Shown one piece after another: positions 1 through 5,530 of a DNA stretch of 6,105 bases; the stretch's first letter is position 1; each line of letters begins with the position of its first letter. The notes below the pieces were generated by a model that saw only the letters and a list, made by a program, of their open reading frames with translations, was not told the origin of the DNA and did no database searches. The stretch comes from Pseudomonadaceae bacterium UBA836 (GTDB taxonomy: Bacteria > Pseudomonadota > Gammaproteobacteria > Pseudomonadales > Pseudomonadaceae), in the NCBI GenBank assembly GCA_002296055.1, contig DBHE01000174.1, positions 1-6,105 on the forward strand, read 5' to 3'. The translations under genes were made by a program, and so were the position numbers.

Positions 1-373
1 CGGCCTGTACCTGCCCTGGCCGGAGGACTCGCGCCTGCAGCAGGTGTGTCAGGCGCTGTTCGACAACCCCGAACTGGCGCTGACACTGAGCGACTGGAGC
101 GCACAGCTCGACTGCTCCGAGAAAACCCTCACCCGCCTGTTCCAGCGCGACACCGGCCTGAGCTTTCGCGCCTGGCGCCAGCGCCTGCGACTGCTCAGCG
201 CCCTGCCCATGCTGGAGCGCGGCGAGCGGGTGACCGACATCGCGCTGGCCTGCGGCTACGACTCCACCTCGGCCTTTATCGCTGCCTTTCGCAAACACAT
301 TGGCGTCACCCCAAGCCAGTTCGCCGGCGGTGGCTATGCCTCCCCTGTCAGGGCTGCGCAATCTCCGGGCTGA
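1..373 (+). CDS. AraC-family transcriptional regulator, C-terminal DNA-binding domain (5' end outside window)
   Basis: The reading frame is open from the left edge (first full codon at base 2) to TGA at 371-373, so the gene starts upstream; the GTG at 44 is an internal valine. The visible 123 residues are the double helix-turn-helix of the AraC/XylS family. The first HTH is around bases 80-160 (LSDWSAQLDCSEKTLTRLF). The second is at about 230-322 (VTDIALACGYDSTSAFIAAF), followed by the family's closing pattern, FRKHIGVTPSQF. The sensor domain is not visible, so no ligand can be proposed. The last 26 bases overlap the convergent SnoaL-like gene. It might control that gene or the downstream operon, but nothing in the sequence shows this. 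Family assignment is very secure; target and effector are unknown. Confidence 0.95.
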   Translation, partial: GLYLPWPEDSRLQQVCQALFDNPELALTLSDWSAQLDCSEKTLTRLFQRDTGLSFRAWRQRLRLLSALPMLERGERVTDIALACGYDSTSAFIAAFRKHIGVTPSQFAGGGYASPVRAAQSPG

Positions 374-746
374 GAATCCACTCGGCGCTGTCATTCCAGA
401 CGTCCATGCGGGTGATCTTGCCGTCACGCACCTCAAAGCGGTCGAGATAACGGTTACCACTGAAGCTACGCCCGTCCGGCCATTCGCCGTACAGGGTGCC
501 GTTGGAGTAGACCACGGTGTGATCGGCATGCTCGGTCCAGTCAAACTGCCCTAGCTGCTTCTTGACCCAGTTATAACGCCCGGCATTAAAGGCGGTGATC
601 TCGTGGGCGCTGGGCATCGCCCGACCGCCGGTAAAGGTGATGCGCACGTCGTCAGCCATAAAGGTCGCCGCCAGCACCGGATCCGGCGCCATGGACGCCG
701 CCAGAAAATCGCTAACAATCTGAACCGCCTTATTCTCAAAACCCAT
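348..746 (-). CDS. SnoaL/NTF2-like small protein
   Basis: A 132-residue protein of the NTF2-like/SnoaL superfamily, a cone-shaped alpha+beta fold used by small isomerases, hydrolases and many proteins of unknown role. It has an N-terminal helix (about residues 3-18), then MADDVRITFTGG (30-41), a middle segment with H50-region helix and a YNW motif (58-60), and the typical final strands NRYLDRFEVRDGKITRMDVW (98-117), which alone is nearly diagnostic. Length is normal for a single-domain member. The start is ATG at 746-744, preceded by GGAG at 758-755 with 8 nt spacing. The stop (TGA, 350-348) lies inside the convergent regulator gene. It is transcribed away from the ABC operon across a shared control region. 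No catalytic residue set can be assigned, so the function is unknown; a cytosolic location is expected as there is no signal peptide. Confidence 0.85.
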   Translation of the reverse strand: MGFENKAVQIVSDFLAASMAPDPVLAATFMADDVRITFTGGRAMPSAHEITAFNAGRYNWVKKQLGQFDWTEHADHTVVYSNGTLYGEWPDGRSFSGNRYLDRFEVRDGKITRMDVWNDSAEWILSPEIAQP

Positions 747-805
747 CTATCTATCTCCACAAGAACGTATGCAGCAGTCGGTAAGCGCCTGCTATCGGTG
801 CAGGG

Positions 806-822
806 CGCACTCATAAAGTGCA
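806..822. promoter_or_regulatory. Candidate NtrC-type binding site (GCAC-N7-GTGC)
   Basis: Bases 807-810 GCAC and 818-821 GTGC are separated by exactly 7 bases and flanked by C and A. This gives CGCACTCATAAAGTGCA, which fits the NtrC enhancer pattern GCACY-N5-RGTGC at every fixed position. The centre is base 814, about 87 bp upstream of the start point predicted from the sigma-54-like element at 875-890. A weaker second half-site (GGTGCA, 797-802) lies about 20 bp to the left. The spacing and palindrome are directly visible; assignment to NtrC is inference. Because it lies between divergent genes, it could act on either. Confidence 0.45.
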
Positions 823-874
823 ATATTCATGAGCGCTCCCCGCTGAAAGCCGCCATTTAAGCGGTTTAAAAACA

Positions 875-890
875 TGGTCTCCATTTTGCT
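875..890 (+). promoter_or_regulatory. Candidate sigma-54 (-24/-12) promoter
   Basis: TGG at 875-877 and TTGCT at 886-890 place GG and GC exactly 10 bases apart, as sigma-54 promoters require. The -12 half matches the consensus TTGCW completely. In the -24 half only TGG matches; the following CACG is replaced by TCTC, so this is an imperfect element. It would start transcription near base 901 and leave a 5' leader of about 32 nt before the ATG at 933, with AGGAG at 921-925. No convincing sigma-70 -35/-10 pair was found: TATCAT at 897-902 resembles a -10 but has no matching -35 at normal spacing. Confidence 0.4.
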
Positions 891-914
891 AGCAAATATC
901 ATGCGAATGCTAGC
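885..914. repeat. 12-bp palindrome TTTGCTAGCAAA plus second GCTAGC, 21 bp apart
   Basis: TTTGCTAGCAAA (885-896) is a perfect palindrome. Its core GCTAGC (888-893) recurs at 909-914, so the two centres are 21 bp apart, about two turns of the DNA helix. GCTAGCA (888-894) and TGCTAGC (908-914) can also pair with each other inside the larger inverted repeat. This geometry suits a dimeric regulator binding two sites on one DNA face, close to the predicted transcription start. No regulator is identified from it. Confidence 0.4.
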
Positions 915-932
915 CATCTTAGGAGTGAGACC

Positions 933-2120
933 ATGTTCAAGGCACTGAAACCCTTCCGTCGGCGCTGGCCACAGGCCCTTGCCGCTACCGCCCTCGGCCT
1001 GTTGATGAGCGCTCCGTCGCTGGCGGTCGAGCCAATCAAGATCGGCCTGGTCGCGGCGCTGTCCGGCCAGTCGGCCAAATCGGGTGAGGCGCTGACCCGC
1101 GGCCTGACCATCGCCATCGAAGAGATCAACGCCGACGGCGGCATCCTTGGCCGCCCGGTCGAGCTGATCCGCCGTGACGATGAAAGCAACCCGGCCAAAG
1201 GCATGCTGGCCGCCCGCGAGCTGGTGCAGCGCGAAAAAGTCGCCGTGCTGTTCGGTGGTCTGGATACCCCGGTGTCGCTGGCTATCGTGCCGCTGGCCAA
1301 CCAGATGAAAGTGCCCTTCATGGGCGCCTGGGCCGCTGGCACCGCCATCACCCAGAACGGTGCCAGCGATAACTACGTGTTCCGCGTCTCGGCCATGGAT
1401 GAGATCGTCGACGAAGCCCTGGTGCAGTACGGCATCGACGAATACGGCATGCAGAAGCCGGGCATGCTGCTGATCAATAACCCTTGGGGTGAATCCAACG
1501 AAAAGGGCTTCCGCCACGCACTGGAACAGCGTGACATGGAGTGGGCTGGCATCGAGCGTATCGAAGGCAGCGATCTGGACGTAATCCCGCAGCTGACCCG
1601 CCTGAAGAACGCCGGTGCCGACACCCTGCTGATGGTCGGTAACGTTGGCCCCTCTGCGCAGGTAGTCAAATCCCTCGACCGCATGGGCTGGGACGTACCG
1701 GTGGTATCCCACTGGGGCCCGGCGGGCGGACGCTTCAGCGAACTGGCTGGCCCCAACGCTGACCGCGTGCACTTTATCCAAACCTACGTGTTCACCGAAA
1801 ACAACAGCGCCAAGGGCGATGAGGTGCTGAGCGCCCTGAAAGCCCGCTACCCGGAAATTCAGAGCCTGGCCGACATCACCCCGGCAGTCGGTATCGCCAA
1901 CGCCTATGACGCCATGCACCTGAGCGCCCTGGCGATTGAAAAGGCAGGTAGCACCGACGGCACTGCGGTGCGTGACGGCTTCTACGCCATCGACAGCTAC
2001 GCCGGCCTGATCAAGGACTACAGCAAGCCCTTCACCCCCGAGCAGCATGACGCACTGGGCCCGCAGGACTACGTGTTCACCCACTTTGTGGACGGCAGCA
2101 TCGTCCCGGTCAAACCCTGA
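933..2120 (+). CDS. Periplasmic type I solute-binding protein of a HAAT-family ABC importer
   Basis: A 395-residue receptor that should capture the substrate in the periplasm and deliver it to the LivH/LivM-type permeases encoded just downstream. A Sec-type signal peptide is clear: basic n-region KALKPFRRRW, hydrophobic core at about residues 14-26, and probable cleavage after SLA (29-31). The mature part begins IKIGLVAALSGQSAKSG, the classic opening of the Peripla_BP_6/LivJ-like family, followed by GLTIAIEEINADGGILGRPV. Length is normal. The start ATG 933 has AGGAG at 921-925 (7 nt spacing). Differences from the leucine-binding type are visible. There is no cysteine at all, so the disulfide known from LivJ is absent, and Trp133 (GAWAAG), Trp185 (NPWGES) and Trp261 (SHWGPAGG) fall in family regions that line the ligand cleft. 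I infer a ligand other than branched-chain amino acids, possibly planar. It is the first gene of the operon. Confidence 0.93.
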   Translation: MFKALKPFRRRWPQALAATALGLLMSAPSLAVEPIKIGLVAALSGQSAKSGEALTRGLTIAIEEINADGGILGRPVELIRRDDESNPAKGMLAARELVQREKVAVLFGGLDTPVSLAIVPLANQMKVPFMGAWAAGTAITQNGASDNYVFRVSAMDEIVDEALVQYGIDEYGMQKPGMLLINNPWGESNEKGFRHALEQRDMEWAGIERIEGSDLDVIPQLTRLKNAGADTLLMVGNVGPSAQVVKSLDRMGWDVPVVSHWGPAGGRFSELAGPNADRVHFIQTYVFTENNSAKGDEVLSALKARYPEIQSLADITPAVGIANAYDAMHLSALAIEKAGSTDGTAVRDGFYAIDSYAGLIKDYSKPFTPEQHDALGPQDYVFTHFVDGSIVPVKP

Positions 2121-2131
2121 TCTGGCAGTAA

Positions 2132-2155
2132 GGCGGCCCGCATCGGCGGGTCGCC
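2132..2155 (+). other. Strong intercistronic stem-loop after the binding-protein gene
   Basis: GGCGGCCCGC (2132-2141) pairs with GCGGGTCGCC (2146-2155) over 10 positions, nine Watson-Crick and one G-U, closing a 4-base ATCG loop. It occupies the 51-bp gap between the binding-protein stop (2118-2120) and the permease start, and ends 3 bases before AAGGAG (2159-2164). No T-run follows, so it is not a standard intrinsic terminator. Stems of this kind in binding-protein operons are known to protect the upstream message from 3' exonucleases, which keeps binding protein in excess over membrane components; that role is inferred here. Confidence 0.7.
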
Positions 2156-2171
2156 GCAAAGGAGTAGCACA

Positions 2172-3041
2172 ATGATTACCGCCGCCCTTTTGACCGGCAT
2201 CGGTCTCGGCAGCATGTACGCCCTGCTGGCGCTCGGCTTCCACATTACCTACGTGGTGTCGCGCACGGTCAACTTTGCCCAGGGCAGCGCCATGATGCTG
2301 GGCGCTGTACTGGGTTACAGCTTCTGCATCACCTGGGGCTGGCCAGTCTGGCTGGCGATCCCGGCCACGCTGACGCTGTCTGCCATCTACGGGCTGGCGG
2401 TAGAACGCTTTCTGGTACGGCCCTTCAGCTCGCGCGGCTCCGACGCCTGGCTGATGGCGACCGTGGCGGCGGGTATTCTGGTCGACAACCTGGTGATGTT
2501 TACGTTCGGTAAGGAGCCGCGCCAGTTCACCAGTTCGCTGACCGAGAGTGTCTTCAGTCTGCTTGGCACTCAGGTCTCGCCGTTGCAATTGATGATTCCG
2601 CTGATCGGCGCTGCTATCGCGCTGGCGCTGATGCTGGTGCGCCGCTACACGCGCCTGGGCAAGGTGCTGGAAGCCTGCGTGCAAAATCCGCGCGCAGCCA
2701 TGTTGATGGGCATTCGCGTCAACTGGGTGGTCGCCATCGCCTTTGCCGTCTCTGCGGTGTTCGCCGCGATTGCCGGCATGCTGATCGCCCCGCTGTTCAA
2801 CGTCAGCGCCGAGATGGGCACGCTGTTCGGCCTAAAGGCCTTTGCGGTCGCCATCCTCGGCGGTATTGCCAGCGCTGGCGGCGTATTCGCTGCCGGGCTG
2901 CTGTTCGGTCTGGTTGAAGCGGTGGTTACCATCTACTTCGGCTCGGCCTTTACCCAGATATTTACCTTCGCACTGGTCATTCTGGCGCTGGCACTGCGCC
3001 CGGACGGCCTGTTCGGCAGCAAGACACTGGTGAAAGTATGA
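2172..3041 (+). CDS. LivH-type ABC importer inner-membrane permease
   Basis: A 289-residue, strongly hydrophobic protein with about eight membrane segments, forming one half of the translocation channel. The other half is the LivM-type domain of the next gene. Family hallmarks are GSMYALLALGF (13-23), VNFAQG (33-38), the cytoplasmic coupling segment RYTRLGKVLEACVQNPRAAM (158-177) that should touch an ATPase domain, LKAFAVAILGGIASAGG (221-237), and the terminal RPDGLFG (276-282). Length is close to the usual 290-310. The ATG at 2172 has a consensus AAGGAG 7 nt upstream. The stop TGA (3039-3041) overlaps the next ATG in ATGA, so translation of the fusion gene is probably coupled to this one. 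The sequence fixes the family but not the substrate. Confidence 0.95.
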   Translation: MITAALLTGIGLGSMYALLALGFHITYVVSRTVNFAQGSAMMLGAVLGYSFCITWGWPVWLAIPATLTLSAIYGLAVERFLVRPFSSRGSDAWLMATVAAGILVDNLVMFTFGKEPRQFTSSLTESVFSLLGTQVSPLQLMIPLIGAAIALALMLVRRYTRLGKVLEACVQNPRAAMLMGIRVNWVVAIAFAVSAVFAAIAGMLIAPLFNVSAEMGTLFGLKAFAVAILGGIASAGGVFAAGLLFGLVEAVVTIYFGSAFTQIFTFALVILALALRPDGLFGSKTLVKV

Positions 3042-5530
3042 GCAAAGCGACCTCACTGGCGAGCCTGCTGGCCATCGCTGCCCTGACCCTGGGCGGCGTG
3101 CTGCTGTCCTTCACGCTGGACAGCTATTCCCTGCTGGTCTTCAGCTTCTTCGCCCTGACCGTGGTGGTCGGCGCCGGGCTGAATATCCTGATCGGTCTGA
3201 GTGGCCAGATTTCCTTCGGCCATATCGCCTTCTACGCGATCGGCGCCTATGTCTGCGCCCTGCTGACCATGGCCGGTTGCCCGCTGGGCCTGGCAATGAT
3301 CGCCGCCGCGCTGGTCAGCGGTGCCCTGGGCGCGCTGCTGGCGATCCCGGCGCTGCGGGTCGAAGGCCCGTATCTGGCGATGATCACCATCGCCTTTGCG
3401 CTGGTGGTACACCACGGTCTGGTGGAGTGGCGCAGCCTGACCGGCGGTGCCAACGGCCTGATGGGCATCCCCATGCCGCAGTTGGGCGATATGGACCCGG
3501 CGGTGCTGATGGCCCTGCTGGCCAGCCTGCTGATGGGCGCATCGCTGCTGTTCTACCAACGCCTGCGCAGCAGCGGCTGGGGCACCGCGATGCGCGCGGT
3601 CAAGGCCTCGGACATTGCCGCCCGCTCACTGGGCTTCAACCCGGTGCAGACCAAAACCCTGGCCTTCGGCCTGTCGGCACTGCTGACGGGGCTGGCCGGC
3701 TCACTGGTCGCGCCGCTGATGATGTTCATCAACCCGGCGTCATTCCCGTTTTCGCAATCGATTCTGTTTGTGCTGGCGGTGATCGTCGGCGGCGCCGGTT
3801 CGATCCTCGGCCCGGTGCTCGGCGCCCTGCTGATCGTGCTGTTGCCGGAGATGCTGTCCGACATGGCCGAATACCGCCTGCTGATCTTCTCCGGGCTGCT
3901 GCTTGGCGTGCTGTGGATTGCACCACGCGGGCTGCTGGGCACCGCCGCACGCCTGTGGCTGCGTCCGCAGACGCTACCGGCTCCCGAGCAAGCAGATCTG
4001 GCGCAGATTCGCGAGTTCATTGCCCGGCCAGCCAACAGCCCCGCGCTGCGGGTTGACGGTATCGGCATTAACTTCGGCGGTGTGCAGGCGGCTGCCAATG
4101 TCAGCCTGCACGCTCGACCCGGCAGCATCACCAGCATCATTGGCCCCAACGGCGCGGGCAAAACCACCGCGCTGAACATGATCAGCGGCTTCTACACACC
4201 AGACAGCGGCAGCATCCGCCTGGAACGCGAACTGGCCGGCCTGCCCGCCTGGAAGGTAGCGCGCGCCGGCATCGCCCGCACCTACCAGACCACCCAGCTG
4301 TTCGGTGAACTGTCGGTACTCGATAACGTACTCGCCGGCATGCAGCGCGGCCGCCTTGGCCGCATTCTGTCAGGCGCCAGCCGCGAGCAACGCGACCTCG
4401 CCATGCAGCTGCTCGCGCTGGTCGGCTATCAGGGCTCGGTGAATACCGCCGCCGATGAACTGCCCCACGTCGACCGCCGTCTGGTCGAGATTGCTCGCGC
4501 GCTGGCCTCTCGCCCGGCGGTACTGCTGCTCGACGAACCCGCAGCCGGTCTCAGCCGCAGCGACACCGATCAGCTCGCTGCACTATTCCGCCAACTGGCC
4601 AGCTTCAACATCGCGGTAATGCTGGTGGAACACGACATGACCCTGGTCATGGGCGTCTCCGATCAACTGCTGGTGCTGGACGCCGGCAAACCAATTGCCT
4701 GGGGCGAGCCGGAGGAAGTACGTCAGTTGCCGCATGTGATCGCGGCCTATCTTGGCGGCACCGAGTATCAAGCGCCCCCAAGGGCCGAGCAGTGGGATGG
4801 CTCACGCGACGCGCGCCTGTTCATCAAGGACCTGGTGCTCGATTACGGCGCAGCCCCCGTAGTGGACCGAGTCAATCTGGTGGTCAACCCCGGTGAGCTG
4901 ATTGCTATTCTCGGTGCCAACGGCGCGGGCAAGTCGAGCATTCTGCAGTGTCTGGCCGGCCTGCACCCGGCCACCTCCGGCAGCATCCTGCTGGATAACG
5001 AGAGCATTCATCACAGCGACGCCGCCAGCATCGCCGCCCGCGGCCTGGCCCTGGTGCCGGAGGGGCGGCAGATGTTCCCGCAGCTGACGGTACGCGACAA
5101 CCTGATGCTCGGCGCTTACGCCCGCACCGACAAGGTGGATGTCGAGGCGGAAATCGAAGCCATCCTGCAGCGCTTCCCGCGCCTGCGCGATCGCATCGAC
5201 AGCCCCACCGGCCTGCTTTCCGGCGGCGAGCAGCAGATGGTCGCCGTGGGCCGCGGGCTGATGGCCAAGCCGCGTATCCTGCTGCTCGACGAGCCCTCGC
5301 TGGGCCTGTCGCCGGCGATGATCGGTGAGCTGTACGACGCCCTAGCAGCATTGCGCGATGAAGGCGTGACCCTGCTGCTGGTCGACCAGATGGCCAACCT
5401 GGCGCTGCAGGTGGCCGACCGCGCCTACGTGCTGGAGACCGGCCGCATCGTCAAATCGGGCAGCGCCGAGGCGCTGCGTGGTGACCGCGAACTGGAAGCA
5501 GCTTATCTGGGCGAAGGAGCGGTCGCATGA
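3038..5530 (+). CDS. Triple-fusion ABC transporter: LivM-type permease + LivG-type ATPase + LivF-type ATPase
   Basis: One uninterrupted 830-residue frame carries three subunits normally made separately. Residues 1-310 are a LivM-type permease, with GLSGQISFGH (53-62), LRVEGPYLAMIT (106-117), coupling segment around SDIAARSLGF (191-200) and ending APRGLL (295-300). After a linker (about 311-336) comes the LivG-like ATPase (337-573): Walker A GPNGAGKT (369-376), Q-loop Q417, Walker B with D499-E500 and H-loop H532; it ends in the AYLG typical of LivG C-termini. A linker at about 574-593 leads to the LivF-like ATPase (594-830): Walker A GANGAGKS (626-633), signature LSGGE (727-731), D751-E752, ending AYLG again. 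ATPase 1 has LPHVD (475-479) where LivG proteins usually have L-x-Y-G-x, so the key glycine is lost. ATPase 2 has Q784 instead of the H-loop histidine, which is usual for LivF. The start relies on an ATGA overlap with only a weak GGTGA nearby. Confidence 0.95.
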   Translation: MSKATSLASLLAIAALTLGGVLLSFTLDSYSLLVFSFFALTVVVGAGLNILIGLSGQISFGHIAFYAIGAYVCALLTMAGCPLGLAMIAAALVSGALGALLAIPALRVEGPYLAMITIAFALVVHHGLVEWRSLTGGANGLMGIPMPQLGDMDPAVLMALLASLLMGASLLFYQRLRSSGWGTAMRAVKASDIAARSLGFNPVQTKTLAFGLSALLTGLAGSLVAPLMMFINPASFPFSQSILFVLAVIVGGAGSILGPVLGALLIVLLPEMLSDMAEYRLLIFSGLLLGVLWIAPRGLLGTAARLWLRPQTLPAPEQADLAQIREFIARPANSPALRVDGIGINFGGVQAAANVSLHARPGSITSIIGPNGAGKTTALNMISGFYTPDSGSIRLERELAGLPAWKVARAGIARTYQTTQLFGELSVLDNVLAGMQRGRLGRILSGASREQRDLAMQLLALVGYQGSVNTAADELPHVDRRLVEIARALASRPAVLLLDEPAAGLSRSDTDQLAALFRQLASFNIAVMLVEHDMTLVMGVSDQLLVLDAGKPIAWGEPEEVRQLPHVIAAYLGGTEYQAPPRAEQWDGSRDARLFIKDLVLDYGAAPVVDRVNLVVNPGELIAILGANGAGKSSILQCLAGLHPATSGSILLDNESIHHSDAASIAARGLALVPEGRQMFPQLTVRDNLMLGAYARTDKVDVEAEIEAILQRFPRLRDRIDSPTGLLSGGEQQMVAVGRGLMAKPRILLLDEPSLGLSPAMIGELYDALAALRDEGVTLLLVDQMANLALQVADRAYVLETGRIVKSGSAEALRGDRELEAAYLGEGAVA
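5514..5519 (+). promoter_or_regulatory. Ribosome binding site of the amidohydrolase gene, inside the fusion gene
   Basis: AAGGAG lies in the last codons of the transporter fusion gene, 7 nt before ATG 5527. It fixes the amidohydrolase start and shows that this gene can load ribosomes itself despite the ATGA overlap. It contrasts with the weak site in front of the fusion gene at 3038. Confidence 0.8.

Larger units (their letters stand above)
871..937. repeat. 11-bp perfect inverted repeat spanning the operon start codon
   Basis: The left arm, AACATGGTCTC (871-881), is the exact reverse complement of GAGACCATGTT (927-937), with a 45-base spacer. The right arm includes the ATG of the binding-protein gene (933-935), and the ribosome binding site AGGAG (921-925) sits just inside the spacer. 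The left arm overlaps the -24 region of the proposed sigma-54 element. It could be an operator with two half-sites. If transcription starts upstream of 871, it could instead be an RNA stem that hides the start codon. The arms are certain; any function is inferred. Confidence 0.5.

Noticed and set aside
744..755. Short ATCT tandem repeat at the SnoaL-like start
   Set aside because: Only three units of four bases; the spacing between ribosome binding site and ATG is already normal, so there is no evidence of phase variation.
851..868. CCGC...GCGG hairpin with A/T flanks as a possible terminator
   Set aside because: Only a 4-bp core stem with a bulge before the A/T pairs, and no T-run on either strand; too weak to call.
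874..948. A 24-codon upstream ORF overlapping the binding-protein start out of frame
   Set aside because: No ribosome binding site precedes ATG 874, and the predicted transcription start (about 901) would leave it out of the message.
940..980. Tat-type signal (FRRRW) in the binding protein
   Set aside because: Consecutive arginines are present, but the residues after them (W-P-Q) do not follow the Tat pattern; an ordinary Sec signal with SLA cleavage explains the N-terminus.
792..2684. A 630-codon open frame on the - strand across the binding-protein and permease genes
   Set aside because: It is rich in His, Gln, Arg and Gly with no domain pattern, which is typical of the reverse frame of a GC-rich gene. 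The + strand genes here have clear families, signal peptide and ribosome binding sites.
3277..4056. A 259-codon + strand frame inside the fusion gene
   Set aside because: Arg/Pro/Gly/Ala-rich out-of-frame translation of the LivM-type domain, with no ribosome binding site or family pattern.
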